In this document: piece by piece, positions 9,272 to 18,982 of the stretch
Layout of the letters: each line of letters starts with the position of its first letter
Numbering within the stretch: position 1 is the stretch's first letter
The notes under the pieces: generated by a model
The model's database searches: none
Seen by the model: the letters and a program-made list of their open reading frames with translations, nothing else
Told to the model about the DNA's origin: nothing
Translations under genes and position numbers: made by a program
DNA from: Pyrinomonadaceae bacterium
GTDB lineage: Bacteria > Acidobacteriota > Blastocatellia > Pyrinomonadales > Pyrinomonadaceae
Assembly (NCBI GenBank): GCA_013812905.1
Contig: JACCSP010000339.1
Span: 1 to 33,108 of the forward strand
Direction: 5' to 3'
DNA length: 33,108 nucleotides

Positions 9272-10129
9272 ATGAGAGTGACTCACAAACGAAACTCAAA
9301 AGCTCTTGCGCTTTTCGTTATCAGCCTAGTCACGGGCGCGTGTGGGGCTCTGCAACCTCCAAACGCAGCGGGGCCTGGGCCCACCGGGCGGATCTACCCG
9401 ATCACCTTGACTGAACAGTCTCAAAGAAGAGAAGCGGCGATACTTGCGTTTAACCGCATTGCCCAAAGAAGTGGTTCAGAAGACCTGACCGACGCTTATC
9501 TGGAGCCCGTGACGGCGACCCTCAAAAGTTTGCCTGCAAGTCCAGGCACTCCGCTGTACCTTCCGAAAGTTGGCAGTAACGTAGAGATGGACGAGGAAGA
9601 AACGAGAGAAGCGCTTCGCAGATTCATCAATGAGTGGCGCGTTCTCATCGGATCAAACCCCTCCCAACTCTCACTTATTGAGCGGGTAGATCGGCCTGAC
9701 CGCACGAAGATCGCCCTGTACGAACAGCGAGCTTTTCGCTACCCGCTGCGCGGCGACTTTGGCAAGCTGCAAATCCAGTTCACTGCTGACAGGCGGTTAC
9801 TCAATCTCACCAGCAGTTGCATCCCCGATGCCGAACGTTTGCAATCAGCCTTGGCCGGGATAACTCCACTACTGACGGCGGAAGACGCTCTCAAACACCT
9901 GCGCGACAGGGGCGTCCGATACATCGACTCTTTCGGTAATCAACAGACCTTAAACTTGTCTGTGAGTAACGAGCCACATTCTCGAGAGCTCGTTACCTAT
10001 GTGCTGCCCTCCAAACCCGGGATCGACTCACTTGAGATACATATTGCCTGGGAAGTAACTGTTAGCCATGCTCCAATTAAGACCGTCTACATCGACGCCC
10101 TTAATGACGAGATCATCGCTGTGCGCTAG
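9272..10129 (+). CDS. Secreted/lipoprotein-like protein with FTP/PepSY-like domain
   Basis: ORF 9245-10129; ATG at 9272 (MRVTHKRNSKALALFVISLVTGACG) fits a signal peptide. The 'REAAILAFNRIA...' to 'LTAEDALKHLRDRG' pattern resembles propeptide-like FTP/PepSY domains. Confidence 0.6.
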   Translation: MRVTHKRNSKALALFVISLVTGACGALQPPNAAGPGPTGRIYPITLTEQSQRREAAILAFNRIAQRSGSEDLTDAYLEPVTATLKSLPASPGTPLYLPKVGSNVEMDEEETREALRRFINEWRVLIGSNPSQLSLIERVDRPDRTKIALYEQRAFRYPLRGDFGKLQIQFTADRRLLNLTSSCIPDAERLQSALAGITPLLTAEDALKHLRDRGVRYIDSFGNQQTLNLSVSNEPHSRELVTYVLPSKPGIDSLEIHIAWEVTVSHAPIKTVYIDALNDEIIAVR

Positions 10130-10328
10130 TCCATCAGGAAACAACAGAGGGCTAATTTAGCCTGCATCAGTGACTCGTCCTCTATAGGTTCCTATGGGGT
10201 GCTAGCTTGCGCATTGCGAAAATCAAAACTGACTCACTCTGGCTCACTCAGCGCTTACTTGACCAAAATCCCGCAAAAACGCATCCTAGGCCATTGATTG
10301 CAAAAACTTATATCGGAGCGATTATCAG

Positions 10329-11063
10329 ATGCACAACTTTGATCCCACTAATAATATCTCATGGCAGTTAGGCAATCGCGGCAGAGTTGCCGTGTTCATT
10401 GATGGTAACAACCTTTTTCACGCCGCGCGTTTCCACAACATCGACATCGACTACAACAAGTTACTCCGCGTGCTCCTTGGTGATGGCCGCTTGTTGAGGG
10501 CCTTCTTTTATACGGGAGTCGACATTGGCGCCGAGCGTCAGCAGGGTTTTCTACTCTGGATGAGAAGAAATGGCTTTCGCGTGGTGCAGAAAGAACTAAA
10601 GACGTTTTATGACGGCACCCGCAAGGCAAATCTTGACGTAGAGATCGCTGTAGACATGCTTTCGCTCGCCGGCCGTTATGACACAGCCGTACTAGTGTCG
10701 GGTGATGAAGACTTCGTTTACGCCGTCAATGCCGTCGCCTACAAGGGCTGTCGAGTTGAAGTTGCCGGCTTTCGTTCCAACACCGCACCCAAGTTGATCG
10801 ACGTTGCAGACTATTTCATCGACCTAGGTGAAATCGCGGACAAGGTGAAAAAGGAAGCTGCACACGGTCATCGGTACGACGAGGGTGAACTGCACGAGCA
10901 CGTCCCCACACCGTTCATTCACGACCACATGGAATTGCAAGAAGAAGACTCCTTGCGGTCGTTTCCAACAGCAATTAGCGTGGTGCTCGAAGCAGAGATC
11001 ACCGAAGAGGTTGACGAGTTCCGAGCTGCTAACGAGTTCATCCGGATTACGGATGACCACTGA
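10329..11063 (+). CDS. NYN-domain (LabA/DUF88-like) putative RNase
   Basis: 'VAVFIDGNNLFHAA...KANLDVEIAVDMLSLAGRYDTAVLVSGDEDFVYAVNAVAYKGCRVEV' shows conserved D-x-N, D-x-D and SGDxDF motifs. Confidence 0.85.
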   Translation: MHNFDPTNNISWQLGNRGRVAVFIDGNNLFHAARFHNIDIDYNKLLRVLLGDGRLLRAFFYTGVDIGAERQQGFLLWMRRNGFRVVQKELKTFYDGTRKANLDVEIAVDMLSLAGRYDTAVLVSGDEDFVYAVNAVAYKGCRVEVAGFRSNTAPKLIDVADYFIDLGEIADKVKKEAAHGHRYDEGELHEHVPTPFIHDHMELQEEDSLRSFPTAISVVLEAEITEEVDEFRAANEFIRITDDH

Positions 11064-11088
11064 ACACTCGTAAAACCCGAACCCTCCG

Positions 11089-11466
11089 ATGAAGATATTC
11101 ACCCTCGAAGAAGCAAATGCGCTGCTGCCGACTGTCCGGAACATTCTGACCAGGATTCAACGTGTTCATCAGCGAATCTTCGCCTATCGACATGCCGCAA
11201 AGAAAGCGGCTGAAGGAGCTGAACATGGGGGCGGGGGTTTGTTGGAAGGTTTGCAGTACGCGAAACTTTTGATGGATCTAAAGTCCCAGACAGTCGAACT
11301 TGAAACGCTGGGAGTTCAGCTTAAAGATTTTGAGCGTGGCCTGGTTGACTTTCCTTCGCTGCGAGATGGCCGCATAGTGCTTCTGTGCTGGCAGATCGGT
11401 GAAGGCGATAAATTGGAATGGTGGCACGACGTAGAGGCTGGTTTCGCAGGACGTACTCCCCTCTAA
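11089..11466 (+). CDS. DUF2203 family protein
   Basis: 'MKIFTLEEANALLPTVR...GVQLKDFERGLVDFPSLRDGRIVLLCWQIGEGDKLEWWHDVEAGFAGRTPL' is characteristic of DUF2203. Confidence 0.85.
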   Translation: MKIFTLEEANALLPTVRNILTRIQRVHQRIFAYRHAAKKAAEGAEHGGGGLLEGLQYAKLLMDLKSQTVELETLGVQLKDFERGLVDFPSLRDGRIVLLCWQIGEGDKLEWWHDVEAGFAGRTPL

Positions 11467-11507
11467 AAGCAAGGGGCCGCCCCGGAGAAATAGGAGGCAG
11501 GAGCAGG

Positions 11508-11635
11508 AGGCAGACGGTAGGAAGCACTAGCGGGTATTCAGGAAGTGGCCTTTTTGCTCAGCATTTTCGGAGAGAGAAACGTTTTCTTCGTAACGGGCAA
11601 CTGCCTTCTCATCTTCGCCGTCTGCCTACTTCTTT
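11508..11635. repeat. Inverted-repeat pair in intergenic purine-rich tract
   Basis: AGGCAGACGG-type arm (about 11508-11518) and complementary CCGTCTGCCT arm (11619-11628), within a 'ggaggcaggagcaggaggcag' tract. Confidence 0.55.
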
Positions 11636-11712
11636 TAGGGATTTCCACAGGCCCATTTAATCCGCAATTCAAACACCGCACTTGTCAACTCCAGCGCCCT
11701 GAATAATTCTGG

Positions 11713-11742
11713 TTGACCACTTAAAGTAATTCCTGATAGGAT
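11713..11742 (+). promoter_or_regulatory. Possible sigma-70 promoter for the RDD-family gene
   Basis: TTGACC (11713-11718), 18-nt spacer, TAGGAT (11737-11742), about 85 nt upstream of the ATG at 11827. Confidence 0.3.
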
Positions 11743-11826
11743 TCGCCGCGACTCGCCACTAAGCTTGGGTTTAGCTCTTTTTGTTCTCTTCCGGCTCAGA
11801 CGATCCACCTTCGGAGGCGCTCTGGT

Positions 11827-12981
11827 ATGCAATGTCCCTCATGCGGCACTCTCCCGGAAATGGGAGTCGAAAAGTGCCCGGTGTGTAAAGCCTGCTCAAG
11901 CTCAATTCCTAACGAACCGCTCTCTGGAAACCTGGACATGCCTGAAAACAGCGCAGCGGCGTCAGATGGGCAACCTCATCTCTCGAGTTCAAAACTAATT
12001 GAGTTTCCGGGTGTTCCAAGGAGCTCCGTGCCCCAGTGGCGTAAGGAATTAAGTGAGCGCGTACGAGAAGTTCAAGAAAAGAGGGCGCGTGAAGCTGCGC
12101 TCGGGGGTGCGGAAGTAGAACCCCGGGATAAGGCTACTAACGTGGCGCCGCTGCTTGAGTTACTACCCCAAGCCGACGTCGCACCATTGAATCCTTTAGT
12201 CACCGCGGCGCTGCGGCGGATCGAACGTGCTCATCACGCAGTACAGGGCGTGAATCGCTCAACCGGCACGCCGCGAAGTACTGCTTTGGCATACGCAACG
12301 GAAAATGAGTATAAAGCTGAAACCCTGTCAGAGTTCGAAATTGACGGAGTTGCCGCGGTGGCTAACTTTGAGCCTCAGCAGTCCGACGGTCTTCCGGATA
12401 CCAAGGCAGCCCAGCCGGAGAAAGTTCACAATCTAGTCGTAGTCCCGGCTTCGGTCACAAAAAACGAGACTCAGAGACCCCATCCTAAGCCGCGACGGAT
12501 GATTGTCGATAACGATCACGCACTTAACTATTTGGATTCCGTCCCTATGTCCGTTCGGGTCGAGGTCGTCAAGTTTCATCACGCGCCGGCCTTTTCTCGG
12601 TTTATGGGTGCCGTGCTTGATCTAATAGTGGTTGCCCTTCTCTGCGCGCCTTTCGCCGCGCTTGTTGAATTGACGAATGGAAACTGGAGGGACGTGAGAG
12701 TGGCCGCTACGGCGGCAGCAGTATTCTCCGTGATGAGTTTTCTCCACTCCACAATCTCGACCGCGTTCACCGGGCGCACGTTTGGAATGCGATTGTTTTC
12801 TTTGCGCGTTGTTGATGCCCGCACTGGCTTGATCCCAACGGGCAAGCAATCGGCTGGACGCGCTGTCGTTTACCTGGGAACTATCCTAACTTTCGGACTC
12901 GCGTCCCTCTACACGCTTATCGACCGTGACAAGCAAACAGCCCAGGATCGTCTTACACGCACCACCGTTATCACGGCGTAG
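11827..12981 (+). CDS. Zinc-ribbon plus C-terminal RDD-family membrane protein
   Basis: N-terminal 'MQCPSCGTLPEMGVEKCPVC'; C-terminal RDD domain 'PAFSRFMGAVLDLIVVALLCAPFAAL...TFGMRLFSLRVVDARTGLIPTGKQSAGRAVV'. Confidence 0.85.
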   Translation: MQCPSCGTLPEMGVEKCPVCKACSSSIPNEPLSGNLDMPENSAAASDGQPHLSSSKLIEFPGVPRSSVPQWRKELSERVREVQEKRAREAALGGAEVEPRDKATNVAPLLELLPQADVAPLNPLVTAALRRIERAHHAVQGVNRSTGTPRSTALAYATENEYKAETLSEFEIDGVAAVANFEPQQSDGLPDTKAAQPEKVHNLVVVPASVTKNETQRPHPKPRRMIVDNDHALNYLDSVPMSVRVEVVKFHHAPAFSRFMGAVLDLIVVALLCAPFAALVELTNGNWRDVRVAATAAAVFSVMSFLHSTISTAFTGRTFGMRLFSLRVVDARTGLIPTGKQSAGRAVVYLGTILTFGLASLYTLIDRDKQTAQDRLTRTTVITA

Positions 12982-13115
12982 TGACAATTAATCAAGCAAG
13001 CTCTGCACTAAATCTTTAAGCGAAGCCTTTTTGCCTGGCGTTCAAAAACTGCTAGCCTAACTCCCACGCGGGCTGAACCCCCTAAGAAACCCGCCCTGCC
13101 GCTCCGAGTGATTCT

Positions 13116-14594
13116 GTGAACCAACAAACATTAGAAGAGATCGTAAAGGAGATTAGCAGCCATTTGAGTGGCAGGTTCCTGGGCAGGGTCTTTCAACTCT
13201 CTCCCCTCTCTGTGGCAATCGACTTTGGCCTTCGAGATGCGGGGTACCTTTTTATTTGTGTTGACGCTGCTGCACCTCGGGTTTACCTTATCGAGCGCTC
13301 CTCACGACAAATAGAAAAACAATCCGTTACGCCGTTGCATTTCGTGCAGGCCATGCGAAGTAGTCTGGGTGGCGGCCGGCTGATCTCCGCAACGAAAGAC
13401 GTTTCCGAGCGGATTGTTCGATTTTCTTTTTCTGTCCAAGATGAATTAGGCGAATCAAAAGGCGCGGCGCTGATTGCGCAGCTCACCGGACGCTCCGCAA
13501 ATCTCTTCCTCCTCGATCGGGAGGGTCGGATAATGCACGCCTTGAGATCTCCAAAGGGCGCGGGCCAGCAAGTTGGCGAACAGTATCAGCCTCCAACCAG
13601 GGAAGATTCTCCCGCCAGTCTGCGAAAACTCAACACACCAAACCAACAGGAAAGCCCACTGGATAGGGGAGCCTTCCATTCGTTGTCGGGGGCAGCGGAC
13701 GACTACTACCTTCGACGAGAAACCGCGGCGATCTTCGCAGCCCGCTCAAAGGCTTTGCTGGACAAAATAAATAAGGGATTAGCTCAAGCGATAAAGCTTC
13801 AAAACAATCTGCGGAAAGATCTCGCCGCCCATGGAGATTTGGAGCAACACAAGCGCTACGGCGACCTCCTGCTGGCCAACATTGCTAACGCCAAGCGAAA
13901 CGGCAACAAGATTAAGCTGAAAGACTATTACTCCGAAGGCGCGCCGGAAATAGAGATTGAGGCTGACGAAAACGTTTCCTTGCAAGACGAAGCCGTCCGC
14001 TATTTTGCCCGCTACACGAAGGCGAAGCGGGCCACTGAAGAGATTAGCGCGCGCCAGACTCAGCTGACGGAGACCATCACCCGACTGGAAGAGCGCAAGG
14101 CCGAGATCGAGCGAATTGCCGCCGCTCGCGACGAAACTGCCCTGTCCCTCTTCGAAGGGAGTGGCGAAAAGCAGGCAGCTAAAAAGATTAAACGAAAGCC
14201 GGCTGATAAAATATCCGGCGTCCGTCGTTACCGCTCGTCAGATGGCTATGAGATCCTCGTTGGCCGCGCAGCGCAAACCAACGATCAACTAACCTTCCGC
14301 ATCGCACGTCCCCACGATTTGTGGCTGCACTCGGCAGACTACCCCGGGTCGCATGTGGTAATCCGCAACCACACGCGCTCCGAGATTCCCCATCGAACGA
14401 TCATCGAAGCGGCTCAAATTGCGGCCAAGTTCAGCCAGGCCGGGGACGACTCAAAGGTGGCGGTTCATTACACACAGCGGAAGTTTATTTCAAAGCCCAG
14501 GGGCGGAGTACCCGGACTCGTGCGGATGTCCAGTTTTAAGACAATCAACGTAGAGCCAAAAGAGGGTATAAAGAGAATCGAGGCCGCGCAATAG
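13116..14594 (+). CDS. NFACT family protein (RqcH/Rqc2-like; fibronectin-binding domain family)
   Basis: NFACT-N-like N-terminus, coiled-coil middle, and NFACT-R signature 'RYRSSDGYEILVGRAAQTNDQLTFRIARPHDLWLHSADYPGSHVVIRNH'. Starts with GTG. Confidence 0.85.
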   Translation: MNQQTLEEIVKEISSHLSGRFLGRVFQLSPLSVAIDFGLRDAGYLFICVDAAAPRVYLIERSSRQIEKQSVTPLHFVQAMRSSLGGGRLISATKDVSERIVRFSFSVQDELGESKGAALIAQLTGRSANLFLLDREGRIMHALRSPKGAGQQVGEQYQPPTREDSPASLRKLNTPNQQESPLDRGAFHSLSGAADDYYLRRETAAIFAARSKALLDKINKGLAQAIKLQNNLRKDLAAHGDLEQHKRYGDLLLANIANAKRNGNKIKLKDYYSEGAPEIEIEADENVSLQDEAVRYFARYTKAKRATEEISARQTQLTETITRLEERKAEIERIAAARDETALSLFEGSGEKQAAKKIKRKPADKISGVRRYRSSDGYEILVGRAAQTNDQLTFRIARPHDLWLHSADYPGSHVVIRNHTRSEIPHRTIIEAAQIAAKFSQAGDDSKVAVHYTQRKFISKPRGGVPGLVRMSSFKTINVEPKEGIKRIEAAQ

Positions 14595-14791
14595 TCAAAC
14601 CTTAAAGGGCTTGCAGCGATTTAGAAAATAGACCCTTCGCTTGGCCGAACAATTGCAGATAAGACAGAATTGAAGGCGTGAAGCGTGCGATTAGGGTACG
14701 TTGGGTATTACTACGCAAATCAGTGGCTTCAGCCGAATTCAAGAATCGACGTGAATTGCACGAATCGATTTGAAAAGGGAGGACAGAGAAA

Positions 14792-15274
14792 ATGGGACTC
14801 TTTGACAAGATGTTTGGCCGCGGCGCGTCTGACGCTCAGCAGCACGAACAGCGCTTCAACACACTCAAGCAGAAATACCAATCGGTGCTCAATGCTGCCG
14901 ATCAGCAGAAAATACAGTTTCAGAACCTTCATGTGAAGGATGACAAGCTTTTCATCAAGGCCACGGCGCCGTCGGAAGATGCAAAAGCCAAATTCTGGGA
15001 TCAAATCAAGTTGGTCAACCCAAACGCTGACGACATTACCGCCGACATCAATGTGGATACTAGCCGAGCGATGGGTGCCGCAGCGGGTGGCGGTGGCAAA
15101 AGCGGTGAAACTTACACGGTCAAGGCCGGCGACAATCTGTCCAAGATCAGTAAGCAGTTCTACGGAGATGGGAACGAGTATATGCGAATTTTCTATGCCA
15201 ACCGCGATAAGTTGCGCGACCCTGACATGATTCAGGTGGGTCAGCAGTTGACGATCCCAGCGGATGACGAATAG
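14792..15274 (+). CDS. LysM-domain protein similar to YgaU/Kbp
   Basis: 'MGLFDKMFG...' N-terminal region and C-terminal LysM 'YTVKAGDNLSKISKQFYGDGNEYMRIFYANRDKLRDPDMIQVGQQLTIP'. Confidence 0.85.
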   Translation: MGLFDKMFGRGASDAQQHEQRFNTLKQKYQSVLNAADQQKIQFQNLHVKDDKLFIKATAPSEDAKAKFWDQIKLVNPNADDITADINVDTSRAMGAAAGGGGKSGETYTVKAGDNLSKISKQFYGDGNEYMRIFYANRDKLRDPDMIQVGQQLTIPADDE

Positions 15275-15400
15275 TTCACAGGACCGTCGAAGACTTTAGA
15301 TCTGCTGCTCTTCGAAGCGGTTGTCAGAGTGATCTGGCAACCGCTTCTGCTTACGGCGAGGCTCAAGGAACTTGGAGTCGACGACCTGCCACTATTCTAT

Positions 15401-16690
15401 ATGAACTCCGAAGACCTCTTCGCCCGCGCCGTTGAACTGATGCCCGGCGGCGTGAATTCGCCGGTGAGGGCATTTCGCGCGGTGGGGGGAACTCCACGAT
15501 TCATCAAAAGCGCAAACGGCGCAAAAATCACCGACATCGACGGTCGTACCTACATCGATTACGTGGGATCTTGGGGGCCAATGATCTTGGGCCATGCTGA
15601 TGCGGAAGTCGTGACCGCGCTGGCTCAGGCAGCCACGCGAGGCACGAGCTTCGGCGCGCCCAATGAGCTGGAAGTGGAAATTGCTGAAGAGATCATCGAC
15701 GCGGTTCCTTCGGTCGAGATGGTGAGGATGGTGAACAGCGGCACGGAAGCGACGATGTCAGCCATTCGTTTGGCGCGCGGAGTGACGGGTAGAAACAAGC
15801 TGGTCAAATTTGAGGGATGTTACCACGGCCATGGCGATAGTCTACTTGTCAAAGCAGGCTCCGGCGTTGCCACTCTCGGATTGCCTGACAGCCCCGGCGT
15901 TCCCTCCTCGCTCGCTGAGAGCACGATCATTGCTCCTTTCAATGATCCGGACGCGCTTGAACAAGCCTTCAACCAACACGGCGACATTGCGGCCGTGATC
16001 ATTGAGCCGGTTGTGGGAAATATGGGCTGCGTTCCGCCCCAGAAAGGGTACTTGAACGCCGTGCGCGAATTAACCAGCCGAAACGGCGCGTTATTGATCT
16101 TCGACGAAGTAATGACCGGGTTCCGTGTGGCACGAGGTGGGGCCCAGGAACTCTACGGCGTATTGCCGGACATTACGACGCTAGGCAAGATCATCGGCGG
16201 AGGTTTGCCGGTTGGCGCTTACGGAGCAAATCGGGATCTGATGGGCCACATCGCACCGGCAGGTCCCATTTACCAGGCTGGCACGCTCTCCGGTAACCCT
16301 CTCTCAATGACCGCGGGACTCATCACTCTAAAGCGACTTAGAGACCAGTCAGTCTATAAAAGACTGGAACACGCTACCGCAAAATTGTGCCACGGATTGT
16401 CAGCCGCTGCCGCGGAAGCAGGTATCAACACTGTCACAAATCGCGTTGGCTCCATGTGGACAAGCTTTTTCAATCGCGAGCCCGTAACAGGATGGACGAC
16501 CGCCAACAAGAGTGATTGCAGACTATTTGGCAGATTTTTCCATGCCATGCTTGACCAGGGAGTTTATCTCGCACCATCACAGTTTGAGGCTGGCTTTGTA
16601 AGCCTGGCTCATGATGACGAGATCATTGATCGAACAGTCACCGCGGCGCGAAAGGCGTTCAAAAATCTGGGTGAAACGGGAAAAGGGTAA
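15401..16690 (+). CDS. hemL: Glutamate-1-semialdehyde 2,1-aminomutase
   Basis: '[31 protein letters not shown]...[18 protein letters not shown]...[20 protein letters not shown]...[11 protein letters not shown]...[17 protein letters not shown]' PLP aminomutase motifs. The native start is likely the ATG at 15401 rather than 15329. Confidence 0.96.
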   Translation: MNSEDLFARAVELMPGGVNSPVRAFRAVGGTPRFIKSANGAKITDIDGRTYIDYVGSWGPMILGHADAEVVTALAQAATRGTSFGAPNELEVEIAEEIIDAVPSVEMVRMVNSGTEATMSAIRLARGVTGRNKLVKFEGCYHGHGDSLLVKAGSGVATLGLPDSPGVPSSLAESTIIAPFNDPDALEQAFNQHGDIAAVIIEPVVGNMGCVPPQKGYLNAVRELTSRNGALLIFDEVMTGFRVARGGAQELYGVLPDITTLGKIIGGGLPVGAYGANRDLMGHIAPAGPIYQAGTLSGNPLSMTAGLITLKRLRDQSVYKRLEHATAKLCHGLSAAAAEAGINTVTNRVGSMWTSFFNREPVTGWTTANKSDCRLFGRFFHAMLDQGVYLAPSQFEAGFVSLAHDDEIIDRTVTAARKAFKNLGETGKG

Positions 16691-16998
16691 AGTTAGTACT
16701 TGAATCAATCGGGGGTTAGAAGAGATCTATTTTCCATTTGTCGTTTGACATTGTTCGTTGGTCATTTCCTTGGATCTCATTTCGTGATGCTTCGTGCTAC
16801 TTCGTAGTTCGCTTGTTTTGCTGAGAGATGAGAAACGATCCACGAAATCACTCGAACGGACACGAAACAAGAAGTCAAAAAATGCCAAACGACAAATTGA
16901 TCAATGGAAAATGACAAATGAAGAATACGAACTGAGCACTTCGTCCTATCCAAAACTTAAGCTGCCAAAACTGTTTTCCCGTTTCCCCTTTTCACCAT
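16669..16998. repeat. Nested imperfect palindrome between convergent hemL and histidine kinase genes
   Basis: GAAACGGGAAAA (16673-16684) pairs with TTTTCCCGTTTC (16974-16985); ATTTTCCATTTGTCGTTTGACATT (16729-16752) pairs with AATGCCAAACGACAAATTGATCAATGGAAAAT (16881-16912) apart from an 8-nt insertion and one mismatch. Confidence 0.75.
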
Positions 16999-17020
16999 TT
17001 ACCCACTTTCCCCTTAGGTT

Positions 17021-18907
17021 TTACAGCGGCAGATCGATAAGAAACCTGGTTCCCTTCCCCTCCGGGCTGTCCAGGGAAATCTTACCCCCGTGTAGATCGA
17101 CAAGCTGCTTTACAATCGCCAGACCCAAACCCGTGCCGCGCTTCTTGGTAGAAAAGAACGGTTCGAAGATGCGGTCTACCGTCGTCTTGTCTATTCCCTT
17201 GCCTTGATCGGTAATAGCGACGCGCGCATATTTTCTGGTGGCCAGGCTGTCGACTTTGCCGCTTTCATTCAGTGTTACTTCTTTAGTTGAAATTATGATC
17301 GGCGAACCCTCACTGCTGGCATCGACGGCGTTCGAGATCAAATTCACGAATACCTGCCGTAACTGATGACCATCCCAGTCTCCCACCAACCGCTCGCTGC
17401 TGAATACCTTCTCCACTGGAGTTCGCTTCTCCTTCACGCTCTCCGACACGAGATCGAGGCTCATGTCAATCATCTCGTGAAGATCCACACGCGAGCGCTC
17501 TAGGGCTTTCTGACGGGAAAACTGCGTGACATCTATCACCAGCTTGTTGAGGTGCTGGATGCCTCGTTCGACCAGTTCGATAGTACTCAAGCCCTCTTGA
17601 CTATTTACGCTATCCCGCAACATCGTCACACCTAGCCGTATGCTGCCTAAGGGGTTTCTAATCTCGTGGGCCACTTGTGCGGTGGCCTGGCCCACAGCCG
17701 CGAGAGACTCCGACCTGCGCAGCCCGCGTTCGGATTCAGCTGCTTCCGTGGCATCCACCAGCGTTATAATCTGACCGCGATTTCCTTCAATTGCCAGTGG
17801 GGAGGAATAGACATCGAATGATTTTTGCTTGTGACTATCCTCCAAACTACACACCCAACGGCCCCTGTAAGTGGCGTTGTCCGCGCGCCTGGTTGTGGCC
17901 GCCTCGAGCATTTTCATGGCGTCGTCAGAGCCAAATTTCTCAAACACGGATGCTCCAATACTCGCCTGGGGAAAGATTTTGAAGAAGGCTGCATTGGCGC
18001 TGCGGATGCGATTGTTATCGTCCGTAGCAACAACCGCGCTAACCATGCCTTCCAGCAATTGCTTCGTGAAGACGCGCTCGCGACGAACCTCAAACACGCT
18101 GCGACGCATTTGTTTGAAGCGTCGCTGCACTTCCCAGATCGTTCCCACCGCTACCAACAGGCCGAACAGCAGCGCCACAGTGCTCCAGCGACGGATGGAT
18201 CGCGTGGCCTCCTGCTCGATCGCTTCGCTCTGGCGAAAGATCTCTGATTGCTCAACCGTGGAGGCAGTCAGCAAGCCATCGATTTGTTCGTCGACTATGC
18301 GAAACTTTTCAAAGCCCTCGAGCGAATAGCGACGAAGATCTTCAGTCACCTCGGCGTATGATCGCAGGTCATCCCGAAACTTCCGCCATGAGGGATCTTC
18401 CGAGAGGGGCGGCCGCTCGAGTTGTGGTATCAGTTGATTGATTTCGTCGCGCGCCAGGCTCAACCGAAAGTCAAAAGGCGGCTTCAACTCGCGCCGCGCT
18501 TCCGAGTCCTGTCGGGCACGCACCTCGTTATTTAACTTTGTCACCGCAAGGCGGAGCTTGAGCAGCAAACCCAGCCTGGCCGCATGTTGGTGCTCGAGAT
18601 CGAAGACCCGAAAGCTGACCTCATCCATGCGCATCACACTGAGATAACCCAGCACTGAAATGAGCACCAACAGCACGGTGAAGCCGATCAGCAGCGGAGT
18701 AATCGCAGGCGCGATCTCGCGAGCTCCGGCCGGAGCAACTGTCTCTTCGGGCGATGGTGACCTAGACCCCCCGTCGCCCCCGGTTTCGATGCGCCGGTAA
18801 ACAACTTCCCCTCCGTCTTCGGGCGCGCTGCCCTCACTGCCAACCGCAGCGCTGCTTTCCCGAACCCTTTGCTCGGAGCTGGATCTTTCGATTTTAGGCT
18901 TGCCCAT
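17021..18907 (-). CDS. Membrane sensor histidine kinase (PAS + HisKA + HATPase_c)
   Basis: Two TM segments, PAS-like linker, H-box 'AQVAHEIRNPLGSIRLGVTML', N-box 'VFVNLISNAVDAS', G-boxes 'DQGKGIDKTTVDRIFEPFFSTKKRGTGLGLAIVKQLVDLHGG'. Confidence 0.95.
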   Translation of the reverse strand: MGKPKIERSSSEQRVRESSAAVGSEGSAPEDGGEVVYRRIETGGDGGSRSPSPEETVAPAGAREIAPAITPLLIGFTVLLVLISVLGYLSVMRMDEVSFRVFDLEHQHAARLGLLLKLRLAVTKLNNEVRARQDSEARRELKPPFDFRLSLARDEINQLIPQLERPPLSEDPSWRKFRDDLRSYAEVTEDLRRYSLEGFEKFRIVDEQIDGLLTASTVEQSEIFRQSEAIEQEATRSIRRWSTVALLFGLLVAVGTIWEVQRRFKQMRRSVFEVRRERVFTKQLLEGMVSAVVATDDNNRIRSANAAFFKIFPQASIGASVFEKFGSDDAMKMLEAATTRRADNATYRGRWVCSLEDSHKQKSFDVYSSPLAIEGNRGQIITLVDATEAAESERGLRRSESLAAVGQATAQVAHEIRNPLGSIRLGVTMLRDSVNSQEGLSTIELVERGIQHLNKLVIDVTQFSRQKALERSRVDLHEMIDMSLDLVSESVKEKRTPVEKVFSSERLVGDWDGHQLRQVFVNLISNAVDASSEGSPIIISTKEVTLNESGKVDSLATRKYARVAITDQGKGIDKTTVDRIFEPFFSTKKRGTGLGLAIVKQLVDLHGGKISLDSPEGKGTRFLIDLPL

Positions 18908-18982
18908 GCTTTGTCCGTTTTTAAGTGATGTGGATGCATCAGGCCCGGCGAAGTAAACTATAGGGGATCCTGGACCGGTGTC

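Noticed and set aside
10329-11466. NYN nuclease plus DUF2203 as a possible defence or toxin module
   Set aside because: The two genes are adjacent and co-directional, but both families are widespread in ordinary chromosomes and there is no antitoxin-like or defence-associated partner, so I left it as a normal locus.
11278-11527. Overlapping short minus-strand ORFs over DUF2203
   Set aside because: Shadow ORFs opposite a recognised family.
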